From assembly GCA_000697475.1 (NCBI GenBank), contig JNEU01001148.1, positions 62,001 to 126,000 on the forward strand: DNA of 64,000 bases, read 5' to 3'. This document shows, in pieces, positions 11,892-24,398 of this stretch (its first letter is position 1; each line of letters begins with the position of its first letter). A program made the translations under genes and the position numbers. The notes beneath the pieces are model-generated. The model was not told the DNA's origin. It saw only the letters and a program-made list of their open reading frames with translations, and made no database searches. Origin of the DNA: Lichtheimia corymbifera B2541. Taxonomy: Eukaryota > Mucoromycota > Mucoromycetes > Mucorales > Lichtheimiaceae.

Positions 11892-14094
11892 TCATTTTTC
11901 GCCGGTAGTCTGAGTGCCTGTTCGTGCCTTTCGACTGGTATCCAAACGCATTGCATGATCATACGATTCCTTGCTCAATACACGTTCACCAAAAGATAAA
12001 GACACCATTCTTGCGAGACTCACACGCAACATTAAATCATCTTGTGATGGCAATGGGGTTCCATTAGCAGATGCTGTTTTACGGTCGTTTACAAACGTCG
12101 TTTGAATATACTAGAGAGAGAGAGAGAGCATGTGTGAGCAATTGAATATACAATTCCTATCCCAATTGCTGTGCCCTTACCTCAGATACTTGTTCTGGAA
12201 TCTCGTATTCAGCATGTCGAAGGTCTTCAATGTACATTCTGAAATAATCCAGCATATCTTCATCCATGGGAGGCAACTCATCCACGTTGTATTGGGGTTC
12301 AAGACGCAAAGTGCAATGATTCTGAATAAAGAGTGAGTGAGTGAGTGCACCCGTGTGGATGGAAAATGTCACGACATACCGGCAACATAGATTTGCCATG
12401 AGACAAGGTGAGCACGACAAGATCGGTATCAAAGTCGAATTGGCTGTATGGGAAGATATAACTCAAGCTTTGGTGATTGATGATATTCGACAGGGCCTGC
12501 ACATTCCGAACACCTAATCCAATCCATGGTCAATCGTCACGTGGCCACCACCTTCACGGTATATTATATTACCTGTATCACCCAATTTGCCTTCTGTAAG
12601 AGCCGTTTCATCCACAAGTACCACGGTACCATTGGTCAATTGGAGCATACCAGCCTCGAGATTCTCATTGACACTCTTTGGAGAAAAGTTGGATTTGTTC
12701 AATAAATCAATGCTGAGGGGCAACGCGATACAATGATGCACGAGTGTTTCCAAAAGCGATGAGAGGAGCTTGGTTGCATTGTTCTGAGGCGCGTACATGT
12801 TGTTTGCCGACTGTTTTGCCGCCTCTGTATCGGGGAAATTGACGAGATTGAGTGTGAAATGTCCAATTTTGACACCTCGGTTCTTTGCGGTTCTAAAGTG
12901 CGAACGGACCCCTATTAGCGCGCAGCCACAGCAGCATGGATGGATGGGACAATGTTTAACTTACACGCGTGAGACAAGGGATAACAATAAGAATTCAGCA
13001 GCCAGCTTGTCACCACCCAAGACGGTCGATAGGTAATCGATCAACTTAGCACGGATATCATGGTGAGGCAAATCTTGAGCATCAAAGGCCTTTTTCTTCG
13101 ATCCCTCGTCCAATGAACGAAAAGTGATGGCATGCACAACAGGAATGTTCTCCAAAGATAAATGAGAAGCATCGAATCCAGCTTGTTCCATGGCATCATG
13201 CTGCATGGATTGTTCTTCTGATGGAGCGTCGTGATGACCAAGAACACCAATGACATCAACAAGTTGACCGACCCTGAGAGAATCAGCTGACGTGTAAAAC
13301 TTGACAGCAGCGGATACGTGGGGTGTATTTGGAAGTGGATACTTTTTGTGCTGTGGTTGCTGTTGTTGATCTTGTTGAGAAATATGCAATTGATCCATAG
13401 CCGATTCAAGGTTTCCTTCTTCCTTCTTGTAAAGACGACGTTTCAACCATTGAGTCTCTCCGGGTGGCGATACACAATAAACAAGAGTACGTTCACTGAG
13501 ATAGTCGCTTGGAATATCATGAATGTCAAACTGAAAAGAGAGAAACGGTTACTGAAAACGATCCAAATTCCGAAAGGGTCTCGAGTGATACATACATTGA
13601 CATCGACGGGATCTTCAGTGTATCGATAGCACATGACCTTGTCTTGATCCTTATAAGCTGATACGAACATCTCTTGTCCCAAACCAGTGTCCTGAACCAT
13701 GCATCGGAAACGCACCAACGTATTTTTAGGCAGTTGTTTCACAGGCGTGTTATTTATGGAAGGAATCTGTGGAATGACATATTCAGCCACTGCTATTCTC
13801 GTTTATTATACGGTCCAAAAGAATGAATAAGGAACTTGCCTGTGAACGTGCTTCCTCATTGGCAAACAGATCGGCAAATGTCTGCGAAGGATCAAACGCA
13901 TTGGGAGTAGCTGCAGGATCTTGAATGTAGTCGGCTGTTATTGCAATAAAACAAAGAGAGAGAGAGAGAGAGAGAGGGATCAGGTTAATCCACGTTGCGA
14001 TTGAAAGAGAGAGAGGGGCGTTGATTTGTATACCGAACAAGGTGTCGATGACTTTCAAGGGTTCCTTGATAGCTTCAGTTATGGAACAAGACAT
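11892..14094 (-). CDS. MCM-binding protein (MCMBP / ETG1 family)
   Basis: MCMBP binds free MCM subunits and promotes MCM complex dynamics and assembly during S phase. About ten exons give about 590 residues. The start MSCSITEAIKEPLKVIDTLF joins across an AG-repeat-rich intron to ADYIQDP...TFADLFANEE. Then follow VIPQIPSINN, NTLVRFRCMVQDTGLGQEM, RVGQLVDVIGVLG, LRVGQ and VVHAITFRSLDEG in the N-terminal half, and in the C-terminal half GTVVLVDETALTEGKL, VRNVQALSNIINHQSLSYIF and YFRMYIEDLRHAEYEI. The order and length match the family. The gene ends 127 bases from the Ipi1 stop in convergent orientation. An intron near 13953-13976 holds a pure AG dinucleotide run. Confidence 0.92.
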
Positions 14095-14334
14095 AATCAA
14101 AAAGGACAAAGAATAGATGGAGCCTGTCACACACAAATGAACAAGTGCAGCAGCAAAGCAGGTGAGCGGCGTTCCAACCTTGCTGCAGCAAGGCAGGTGA
14201 TGTAAGATTACAACTGAAAGAGCAAAGAGAGTACGACCCTTTTTCTTTCCCTTTTCTTCCTTTTCTCCCACTACTTTTTTTTTTCTTTACCCTCTCTTTC
14301 TTTCTCTTTCTCATCCTTTTCTTCATTACATTAC

Positions 14335-15642
14335 ATGAATCCAAATTATCCATCACTTTGGTCACAACCACAACCATCAGCTGATCCTTTGAAACCAGTC
14401 ATCGATCCTGCTCCTCCTTATGAAAGCCGCCCAAACAGCCTAGCCGATCTCGGTGTTGCCGATATTCTCGAACGTTATCAGCATGATACTGAACTTTTAA
14501 AACATATTCTCATGGCAAAGGCCGAGGAAGACAAAGTAAATTTAAATCCTATTTCACTCGACTTTTTGCAACTCATGACAAATACCCCTTATAGCGACGC
14601 GCAGCAGAGGAGATACGGTTGGCTGAAGAAGCTCGTTTACAAGCAAAGTACCTTGATTTACTCGAAGGGAGCAGTCAACATAGTCGTCGTACGAGTGATT
14701 TGATTGAAGGATTTGGTAAGCTTATTATCATTGTTATTTCCAGGTAAATCATCTAATATCTTTTTTTGTTTGGCAGACGCGCTTGGGAATAATGAGGCGC
14801 CGCAAGCTTGGTTCAACAACGGCGGCAGCAATCTACCAATGATGTCACAGCATGTCGATAAGACACCTCCTTCACCTTCACCTACAAACTTCATGCCACC
14901 ACCTTCTCCATATACAATGTTTGATGTTCCTTTTGAGCAACTGACCATCTCGTCATCGCCTGAACCAAGCAAACAAAAAGCAAATTCGAGTCAACGTAAC
15001 AGCTTAAATGTACCAACCATCGCCACGCCTACCAACAACAACAACGCCACCACACCCAATACACAAAATACTCATACAGATTCGTTGACGCCACCATCCC
15101 CGCCACCACCACCGCCACATGCAGCTCCGCGTGAAAGACCATGCAAGAGAACTCTTTCAAGAACCAGATCACAGCGAAAAGGTCCTCCAAAAACATCCAC
15201 CAATAAACGAAATAAGCGCGTATCTCAACAGCAACAGCTATCAGATGATGAACAGCAGCAACAACAACAATCTCAACAACAACAGCAGCAACCACAGCAA
15301 CAGCAGCAGCAGCAACAACAACCACAACAACAACAGCAGCAGCAAACCGCGGCTCCTGAAGAACCACAGCTTGATCATGGAAAGGTTATGGAAGCCCTTC
15401 GTGCCAAACTACAACGATCAGCTGCTTTGCAACCTCATCAACAACAGCATTTGAAACAGGAACAGCAAGATCAAACACCCAATAGCATGTCACCCACAGG
15501 CATCCTTTTGTTGGATTTAAAAAACCCCAATCGTAAATCGTTCCCTACAAGAAAACCGCACGTTGCTGCAGTACGTCGACCACGACCCTTTGCATCAGCT
15601 CACAATTACTGTGAATCCAGTGTCAAAAAGGAACAAGGGTAA
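14335..15642 (+). CDS. Unrecognised protein with short conserved-looking N-terminus and polyQ tail
   Basis: Three exons. The N-terminus (MNPNYPSLW, PAPPYESRPNSLADLG, ILERYQHDTELLKHILMAKA) continues across an intron near 14537-14610 into EIRLAEEARLQAKYLDLLEG, which looks like a short amphipathic or coiled segment. A third exon begins DALGNNEAPQAW. The rest is low complexity: Pro/Ser-rich, a basic PRERPCKRTLSRTRSQRKG patch, then glutamine tracts at 15230-15350 coded by mixed CAA/CAG. The tail has LLLDLKNPNRKSFPTRK before the TAA. The basic patch and polyQ suggest a nuclear regulatory protein, but I do not recognise a domain and claim no function. A CT-rich leader precedes the ATG. Confidence 0.6.
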
Positions 15643-17194
15643 ATGAATTCCCGATATCCATCCCATTCCCATAGCAACCATGAACCCATAGCAACCAAAC
15701 CACCACCCTATCATACCCCCACCTCCCACCCACACTCCATCTCACCTCGTCGTAACTCCTTTTTAACAAACACAACCCATTCCCAATTTTCTTATGTATA
15801 TATTTTGATCTTTTTTTATTATTCATTCATTTTCCTTTCCAGATCATTTGAGTGTTGGATGCATATCACATGTTGTATGTTAGAGGAGGAGGAGGAGGGT
15901 GGAAAGGTCATTCTTTATTTGAGGAGAAAAATGAACATTTTCTTTGCTTTCCTCTACTACTATTGCACCATCAATCAAGGTAGCATCGGTTCGGCCACGT
16001 GGACAAAGAAACATACCTAGATTGGATCTTCAAGCACGTGGTCTTTTGTAAATGAAGAACAAGATTTCTCCGCGCAAGCATAAAGAGTATCCGATTCCAC
16101 ATATCATGAAGAAAGTTTTATTTACCTTGGTGACATTATCCCTCCGGCTAACCAAAGGCCGTTGTAAGGATGTTTACGGAGAGCAGGTCTCTACCCCTGA
16201 TGACAATATGTTGGTGTCTGATGATAGCAAGAAACGAAAAGATCCAGAGGAAAGGTTCCTTGATAGCCTTAAGGAAAGAAAAAGGTATGTAAAATACAAC
16301 TGATGCTATTATTCAAAGGCTGTGTCTGATTGGAACGAGATTACCTTGACTTTCCTGTTCGTCCACTGGGATATAGTGTCATTGCTGTGCCTAACCAATT
16401 TGCGGCTTTCGGGTGATTGGGAGCGAGACACACTGTGGTTGTGTTAGGTACGCCAAATAATAGTAGCTTTTATATCACCCATGAACCCGACTCAAATGCG
16501 TCCACCTTTGACGCGAAATAAAGCACACACTACAAATTGAAAGTGACTCTGGAGTGACGCATGAGGAGAGTTAATAACCTTATTGTCTTTTATGCAAAGC
16601 TAAAAGCAAGATATCGCAAGATGATCTCTTATCCATTGTATCCAACCCCCTTTTTTGTTGCCTATGTGGACCTTGAGAAATCACCCCTACCCAAAGCTTG
16701 AATATCAAATCTAGCTGGATATCACTTTGTCGGTTTAATAAATAAAAGCCGCCTTATTTCTTGTCATGTGCATCTGTCAAGTCGTGCACAGGGATATAGG
16801 GTCAGCAGAACAAGAGCATGTTTGTCACACGTGTATGCTGAAATATAATTCTTCTCGGCCGGAGGATGTTGTGTCGTCATTATCATGTCGACACCCCCCC
16901 ATACATTGATGCAACCATGACGCTTCCCACAACCAGCTAGTCAATGTATCCCAATAGCGGCATGCGAGCAGGTTTAATTTGATGAACAATTTAACAAGCA
17001 TGGAGTGTAAAGTAGGTAGAAAACTCCTTGTTTCACCCATCATTATATGGTAATATGTGAAAAGTGAAACCGAAGGGATGTTCGGGGATATTTATGCAAC
17101 TGATCACCCATTGATGCCGTTTTTCATTTGTTCCCGCGCGTCATAACTGACATACTCCTCCTCCTCTTTATTCACGTCTCTTTTGCAAAACAAT
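15643..17194. other. Intergenic, no gene I can support
   Basis: Frames at 15643-16020 and 16052-16303 are present. The second has a charged ERFLDSLKERKR stretch but no family resemblance and no clear promoter. AT-rich tracts at 15790-15840 probably form the 3' end of the polyQ gene. Nothing else stands out. Confidence 0.4.
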
Positions 17195-18473
17195 ATGACA
17201 GACTTGTGGATGGTCATCTTTGGCGGTGATGGGGGCCGTATATCAGCCAACTTTACATGGTGGAATGTAGGCGTCGCCTCCACATTTATCTTGGTGAATG
17301 GTAAAACAGCGACAAAAACAAGCCATGCAGCCATTGTTGAATCATGCATTCATGCCATTGATAGTGATTATTTCGGTCATGATGCAATTAAAACTGGAGA
17401 TTCCACTCATTGTCAGCTCCGTACGATGCATACTTCAGCTCAGTGTTATGGTACGTTTTGGCACCATCTCATGTATATGCACCTCCGCCATGGCATTGTC
17501 CTCATCGTCACCATATCAATCAGGGCTTAATTCTTCAAGACGTCTTTGAAGCCAAAAACCCATACTATGTTGCATTTTTGACGGGTAAGCCATATATACC
17601 CTTTCATGAGTAGCTACTCTATTGACCACCGAGGATATCAGCTGTTCTTATACTTCTCAGCACGTATGAAACTGTTTATGACAAGGCTGATCAAGCTTGG
17701 AGTGGGATGGTAAGATGGGGTGCGGGTTCTCGTGATGCATGAATAATAACAACAACAACGATGCATGTAGTTTATGTCCGTGCTTGTCAACACGGCATTC
17801 TCGACCTTATTTATCGGGATTGTTGGTACACGCTATGCCATGAGAGAGCAAAACTTTTGGTTGCCTGAAGTCTTCATTCCATCCATCGGCTTATTGCTTG
17901 GCATCACTGCAAGTTCCATGGCAGTCAGCTTGAACGCGTGTTTATCGGAGCTCACTTCAAACCAAAGCCGGATTGAAACATACCTTTCCTTTGGTGCCAC
18001 ACGTTTTGAAGCTTCAAGATCCATTGCCATTGATGCTGTACGGCTTGCTATGCTTCCTACGATCAACCGCATGTCCATTGTCGGCTTAATCACGATCCCA
18101 GGAACCATGACAGGACAAATATTAGGAGGAGCACCGATTTGGAATGCGGTGCGATACCAAGAAATCATTTCTTTTATGATCACTGCCAGTTCAGGCATTG
18201 CCGTTTTGGGTGTGGTGGCGGTAAGAATGGTATTTTGTGTATGTGTGTACAATGGTGGATTAAAACATGCTTCATCTGTAGTCATGCTTACACGCCGTAA
18301 TTGATACCAAACACCGATTACGTACAGAGCGTGTAAAGGAAGTTCAAATCCCCATCCTGCATGGATTGAAAAAGTGGTCAGAGAGGAAATATAACCATAC
18401 CAAAGAGAAACTCGCTGATATGCGATCAAGGTCGACATCAGATGAAAGACGCCCCCTCCTCTCATCCAATTAA
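17195..18473 (+). CDS. UPF0014 / FetB-ALS3 family membrane permease
   Basis: A multi-exon gene of about 290-300 residues. Exons can be joined as TWWNVGVASTFILVNG, then MQLKLEIPLIVSSVRCILQL, then LILQDVFEAKNPYYVAFLTG, then a cluster of membrane spans. The family signatures are strong: FWLPEVFIPSIGLLLG, SLNACLSELTSNQSRIETYL, FGATRFEASR, AVRLAMLPTINRMSIVGLI, and the hallmark IPGTMTGQILGGAPIWNAVR. A last exon starts SCLHAVIDTKHRLRTERV and ends SDERRPLLSSN before TAA 18471-18473. Bacterial FetB pairs with the ATPase FetA in iron export; plant ALS3/STAR2 acts in aluminium tolerance. No ATPase partner lies in this window. The acidic-dileucine-like tail (DERRPLL) could be a vacuolar sorting signal, which is inference. 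Confidence 0.85.
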
Positions 18474-18623
18474 TAAACATAGAAGAGAAAAAAAAAGTCA
18501 TCGTTTTGGTCGCATCACGTGGTAGATGGTGTCGTTTAGTGGACGAACAAAGGCTCCGGTTTTTATCATCCCCCTGATTTTGGCGTACAGCATGCATGAG
18601 ATGTACGTAACACAAAAGTGTGG

Positions 18624-18631
18624 TATATATA
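18624..18631 (+). promoter_or_regulatory. TATA box of the M13 peptidase gene
   Basis: GGTATATATAGGGCAG lies about 80 bases before the ATG at 18708 and is followed by a CT-rich stretch. Confidence 0.5.
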
Positions 18632-18707
18632 GGGCAGTTAATCCCTCCTTTTCCCCTTTACAACGCTACTTTTTTCACTTTTGATTGCGTTATCTTCGAC
18701 GTTTTTT

Positions 18708-21489
18708 ATGCTGCGATCCACCTTGAATGCTAGCCAGATTCCTGAATGCACCACCGATACGTGTATACAATTGGGACAATCGCTTTCTGATTATATCGAC
18801 TATGATCTCGATCCATGCGACGACTTTTATCAATATGCCTGTCAGTGCTACCAGGTTACAACGTTATTGAAACGCTAACACCATTAATCAGGCGGTACCT
18901 GGATCAAGCATGCAAGCATACTTGATGGTCGTGTAGGTAATGGCAATATAATTAGATCATGAAATCAAATCAGGAGATCTGATTTTTCCAAGAACGAAGT
19001 GCGTTTAGCGACATCAATCAGCAAAACTCTGTCATTATCCAAGGAATCCTTGAGGGAAGCTACGAGGATTTGCTCCAGCAAGATATGACAGCTGGTCAAT
19101 TTACACCTACAACAGAAGATCGTGAAATGGATAAGGCAATGTTCGAAACGATACAACGATTCTATCAGTCGTGCATGGATTCGGACGCGTTGAATGAACG
19201 TGGCCCATCTCCTATTTACAACCAGCTCTCTAAACTTGCCAACATTGTGCCAAATGGTGATGAAGAAGCACCACGGTTTGTTGTACAGAACAAAGACGAT
19301 TCTTTTTCATCCTCGCCTTCTCCTTCGCGCATGAAATTTTTGACGGCTTTGATCATACAGGCTGCAGAGGAAGGTACAAGGCCGTTAATTACGTTTGATG
19401 TGGTACCCAACGATGCAAGCCCAAAGGAATACGCCATTGTCATTGGCCAGCCTGGATTGACTTTGGGATCTAAGCGATACTACAATCAACCCGAAAGGCT
19501 TACAGCCTATCAGGAAGGATTAGTTGACTTTGTCACACGTGTGCTCTCCCCAGAAAAACAAATATGGATCGACAAGGCGCATCAAGTTGATTTGCAACTG
19601 CAAGAAAATAGAGAGCAAACCAAAGCGATGGTGCAACGTGCTGTGGATGTGGAAACTAAAATTGCATCCATGACAATGGAAACGTATGTACACAATCCTT
19701 CTCCTTAGGGGGAAGCAGAAAATACTGCTTTTTCTAAAACCATGCTTTATTTCAGTGAAGACATCATGGATCCTATGAAACGGAACAACCCAATGACATT
19801 AGAAACATTGGCAGCCAAATACCCCATCATTGACTGGCAACATTATTTGCGTCATTTTATACCCGATGGTGTTAACGTGCCTGAAAAAGTCATTGTATAT
19901 GCCCCATCCTATTTGGAGCAACTTGCCACATGGATAGCTCAAGAAGATAACCAGGTGTCAGAGCAGGCTTTGAAGGACTACTTTTCATTACACCTGATGT
20001 TTCGGTGGATTGCAGCATTGGATACCGAAACCCAAAAGTTGCTACAAAGGGTTTATGGAAGAGTGAAAACAGGGAATTCAAACCTTAGAAGCCGAGAGGA
20101 TATATGTGTAGCGAGGACAAATATTGGCTTTGGTCACCTTGTAGGACGCTATTTTGTGATGAAATCATTTGGTGGCGATGACAAGCGTGCCCATTTTGAT
20201 GATCTTGTCACTAACATACACAATACATGGATCGAAAGTGTAACGGCTCTTGAATGGCTAGATGAGAGCACACGCAAAGAAGCACTTGATAAGGTAATAT
20301 AGCATTATCATAAAGCATCGTCCTGCATCATGCCACTGATAATACGTCGTAGTTGAGTACCCTCCGTCATTTCCTTGGATACAACACCATATCCCCAGAT
20401 ATTCGCTCACCATCGTCCTTACATGCCCATTATCGTACTTTGCATGATGCCATAAATGACAACGACGGCGACTTTTATGCAAATGAACTTGCGATAGCGC
20501 GCTTTTTGCAAGGACAGCGATGGATAAAAGTGGGCAAGCCAGCTGATCAAAACGACTGGCGTATTGTATATCCATATACAGGGAATGCTTTTCAAATACG
20601 TCCTCTTAACGCTGTATGTAGGGTCATTGAGGTCATGACGTTATTCTCATGTACTGACTTTTTTTCCGTTCTCAGATCGTGATTCCTGCAGGCATCCTCC
20701 AGCACCCAATATACGATGCAAATGCATTAGCTTCCATCAACTATGGTACTATTGGGGTGCTGATTGGGCACGAGTTGACGGTATGGATGGATGCATATGA
20801 TCTTGGAGAAGTATACGTGCTAAAAGTACACACGTAGCATGCATTCGACGACACAGGTCGCTTGTTTGACAGTCAAGGACAACTTCGGCAATGGTGGACC
20901 AACCATACTGCAAGAATGTTTGATGAGAAAGCCCAATGCTTTATTGATCAATACAACCAATTCAAGGTGATAGGACCCAATGATGAAGAAGCAAATGTAA
21001 ATGGAAAGGTTAGTATACTGGGACTCTTTCATCATCGTACGTACAAGCTCATAACAATGGTTTATTGTATACGTAATGCAGCTCACATTGTGTGAGAATG
21101 TGGCTGACAATGGTGGTCTGGCTGCTGCGTACAAATCCCTTCACGCGTTATGGGCGGATGATGCATTGACTAAAAATGAGCTGAATGGATATATCAAGCT
21201 TCCACACTCAGAGCTCACTCCAGAGCAATTATTCTTTTTTGGCGCTGCAAGAACATGGTGCGCTAAAATACAACCCCAATATGCATTGCATCGCGTAAGT
21301 TAATTTATAGAATATGTACAGCATAGGCCAGTGGATTAATATCATGCTGTATAGGCTTACACAGACGCTCATGCACCACCCGAGGTGCGTGTTAATGCCG
21401 CAATGCAAAATTTCCCACCCTTTGCTGAAGCCTTCCAATGCCCTGTTGGCAGCCCAATGAACCCAAAGAAAAAGTGTACGATTTGGTAA
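18708..21489 (+). CDS. M13-family zinc metallopeptidase (neprilysin / endothelin-converting enzyme-like)
   Basis: Roughly ten exons, about 670-700 residues. M13 enzymes cleave small peptides. The N-terminal landmark DYDLDPCDDFYQYAC|GTWIKH is present, followed by LSTLRHFLGY, a diverged NAFQIRPLNA (usually NAYY), IVIPAGILQHPIY, the zinc site GVLIGHELT|HAFDD (HExxH split by an intron near 20780-20852), GQLRQWW, and LCENVADNGG, which supplies the third zinc ligand (ENxAD). It ends NPKKKCTIW, the usual CxxW terminus. All catalytic elements are intact. There is no membrane anchor or signal peptide before residue 20: the first ATG after the TATA box starts MLRSTLNASQIPEC. Either this form is soluble and cytosolic or the start is missed. 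Confidence 0.9.
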
Positions 21490-21568
21490 TCATCATAATC
21501 CTCCCCCAATATCAATAATGCACAATGCTGTTTGCTGTATTATAAAATTCCAACCACTATTGCTACTA

Positions 21569-22854
21569 TCAAGCATCATCTTCTCCTCTTCGTCCTTCTT
21601 CAAACCGTGCTTGCTGATCGCGGATAATGCTCTGATACATCTCCTTGGGATACTCGCTTCCACGGATTTGAAATGCATAGCAAGCTGTCATCATGAGGTG
21701 TAAGTTCAAAAGATATAGCGAAACGGATGTTGCTGATATACTTGCCTCGTTCAACCTTCCCAACGCTTGCTCGCATTGCTCCCATCTTTTTGTTCAATAT
21801 CGGTAATGATGATCCGGCAAGCATCTCGCAATCTACGCATCATGTTAGAGAAGCTCGCTCCTACATGATAACATATATATCCTCATACCTGTACTAATAT
21901 TCCGTAACAGCGTGCAGATATCCATGGCATGCTTGTAATTCCCAGATGCAACAGCCGATATAGCATAACGCATCAACTCGCCAGTGAAATCAGCCAAACC
22001 CAACACCTAGTCCCAAAGTAAGTAACAACCTCTTGCCGACAAGCCATGGATCACAACTCACATAGTCTTGGGCTCGTACTTCAATCCACTAAAAATTCCA
22101 AGTTACTAAAGAGCACCAAGTATCTCCATGATTTCACAACTTGCCTGCTTTCCTTCCTCATCCTTGAAATAGTTATCCACCTCCTCTTTAGTGATCAATG
22201 TGCCCTTTTCAAGATAATGGAAGAATGCAATGCCTTCGATCTGAAAAAGAAGACGGTGTTGGTCAACTGCTAGATTAAAAAGGTCGTCATACTACTTACA
22301 AATTCCTCAAACGCACCAGCAAAGCTCCGGGCATATCTATATGTCATTGGTACGTACGCATGTTAGTGCCTTTTGGCTGATAGATCCATTGAACCATCCG
22401 TCGTTGCACTCACCTCTCATAATTGGGACCTTCCACTTCAGGTGCAAGTTGTCGAAATAAGCCCATAATCTCATCCTGCTTTGACTTTGCCTCCTTGTAA
22501 TCGGTACCGCGTTGAATAGCTCTACATGATATTTATCTTCTTCAGTCAACCTAGAGACGCGTCGTATACACCCTTGACCTATACCTGTGTAAAGCAAAAA
22601 TCATCTTTTTGCTCTGAGCAGTGATATCTCTATCCATCATTGTTGAGTGCAAGTTCGCGTCGACAAAGCAGCTGTTTCGGGATATATATGTATATACCTT
22701 GACAGTTTGATAATACGTTCACGACGATCATGCTGCAAATGGAAAGCGCAAGGTGTGTGAGTACGCGTGTTGCGCCATCCTCTCAGTGTTGCCGAGCGTT
22801 TACATGGGCATCCAATACGTTGCGACAATTCTTAAAGAACTGCTCAATGTCCAT
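21569..22854 (-). CDS. Translin-associated factor X (TRAX)
   Basis: TRAX joins translin in the C3PO endoribonuclease, which acts in small-RNA and tRNA processing. About ten small exons give about 235 residues. HDRRERIIKLSRDITAQSKK, IQRGTDYKEAKSKQDEIMGL, VLGLADFTGELMRYAI and KVERACYAFQIRGSEYPKEM match TRAX rather than translin (the RGSE-x-PK motif is TRAX-specific). The acidic residues that form the TRAX active site appear kept: two Glu in FEEFIEGIAF and Asp in GLADFTGELMR. Two introns use GC donors in an AG|GCAAGT context (22144-22089 and 21745-21685). No translin gene is in the window. The start codon is 120 bases from that of nicotinamidase on the other strand. Confidence 0.92.
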
Positions 22855-22974
22855 TGTGTGGTGGTTTGACGGGTGACAAGAAAGAAATAAAGATCCAACG
22901 AGACCGAGTCGACCGTGTCTTCTTTGTTCCTACAAACCCCGCGTTCTCCTTGCTGCTGCTGCTGCTCTGTTGCC

Positions 22975-23884
22975 ATGGTAAGCCGACATGGAACAATGGA
23001 CAACCCCCATGCGAGCTCATTTTTACCTTGCTGATCCAGGCTCCTGTTGCTCTTCTTCTTGTGGATATTCAAAACGACTTTATGGAAAACGGTTCCCTGG
23101 CTGTACCCAACGCGAGTCAAATTATGCCAGTGGTGCTCAGGCTTATCAGCGACACCAAGGATCGCATTGTTGTTGCTTCCAAGGTATGTCATTAAGAATA
23201 TATATAATCAGCTCTATGCTTTGAACTTGTGGAAGGGGATGTTCATCATATTATATAGGATTGGCATCCATCCAACCATATCAGCTTTGCATCTAATCAT
23301 GCGGATAAGCAACCCTTTGAGCAAATCAGGATCGAGTATCGTGGACGTGAGTCGCAGCAAGTCCTTTGGCCTGCACACTGCGTGGTACGTTGATCCCTCT
23401 TTTTTCACCAAATTATAGCGATACTCACTTTCATGTATGCATATAGCAAGGCTCTACTGGTGCAGAACTGGCAAAAGACATTCCTAGTGACAAGGTCGAT
23501 TACATTGTCAACAAGGTATATATACAAGGCTGCTTTGTTTACAATGATGGTTTCATTGACGAGATAGAATAGGGACAAAACAACCATGTTGATTCCTACA
23601 GCGCTTTCGCCGACAATGATTATCATGAAATCACCTCCTTAGCAAAGATCCTCTATCAAAACTTCGTCGACACGGTGATCGTCGTGGGATTGGCTGCCGA
23701 CTACTGCGTCAAGATGACATCCCTCGATGCTGTTAAATTTGGTTTCAAGACCATCCTGGTCAAGGAAGGCACCCGTGCAGTTTCTCCAGACAACTTTGAA
23801 TCTACAATGCAAGAGCTCCAAGACAGCGGTGTCGAGGTTGTTAGTATTGAGGATGCCGCTTTTGTTAGTCAATATCTGCAATAA
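22975..23884 (+). CDS. PNC1: Nicotinamidase (isochorismatase-like hydrolase)
   Basis: The enzyme converts nicotinamide to nicotinate for NAD salvage. The first coding exon is only the ATG (22975-22977); a 62-base intron (22978-23039) follows and exon 2 starts APVALLLVDIQNDFMENGSL. Later exons give DWHPSNHISFASNHADKQPF, VLWPAHC, NKGQNNHVDSYSAFADND and VVGLAADYCVKMTSLDA. The catalytic triad Asp (VDIQNDF), Lys (NKGQ) and Cys (ADYC) and the metal-binding D-x-H...H are all present. Length is about 215 residues, normal for fungi. It ends VSQYLQ with TAA at 23882. The close divergent start with TRAX implies a shared promoter. Confidence 0.93.
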
Positions 23885-24398
23885 TGAAATCATCGTGTTG
23901 CTTTGCAACCATTCTCCCACAACTTTAATATTCTAAAATGGTATGGGTGTATCATTTGGCATAATGGTGTTTGGTAATAAAGACATGGGACGATTTTTAT
24001 TCTACACTTGATGGGTAGGATACTCCTTCTCCAGATGATTCAATTGTCTCGATCCGAGATGGTTGGACTGACCTATGCTCAAACAAAGAATACATCAGCT
24101 CGTATACAATGTGCACTCCCTATCTGAGCGAATGTACTCATTGTTGACCGCTTCTCAGTCAAATTATCTCGGATCAAAAGTTGAATGACTCAAATGATGG
24201 GCTGGAGCAGGAGAAGCGTTCATATGCAGTAAAATGGTTAGACATTTCAAATGGGAGGAGGTGGCTATAAGCCGCTAATTCATGACATGCTACTGGATAG
24301 TATATAAGACATCATCCATTGTCCATCCCATCATGCAAATTGGTTGTGTTACACAAGCACGCCCTTGCGCACCTTCCGCTCTATTAGGGTCAAGCTGC
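23885..24398. other. Intergenic edge of the accessory island
   Basis: No coding pattern is seen. The repeat-rich stretch begins just after it. Confidence 0.5.

Noticed and set aside
16052..16303. 84-codon frame after the polyQ gene
   Set aside because: No family resemblance, no convincing promoter, and a length that chance allows.
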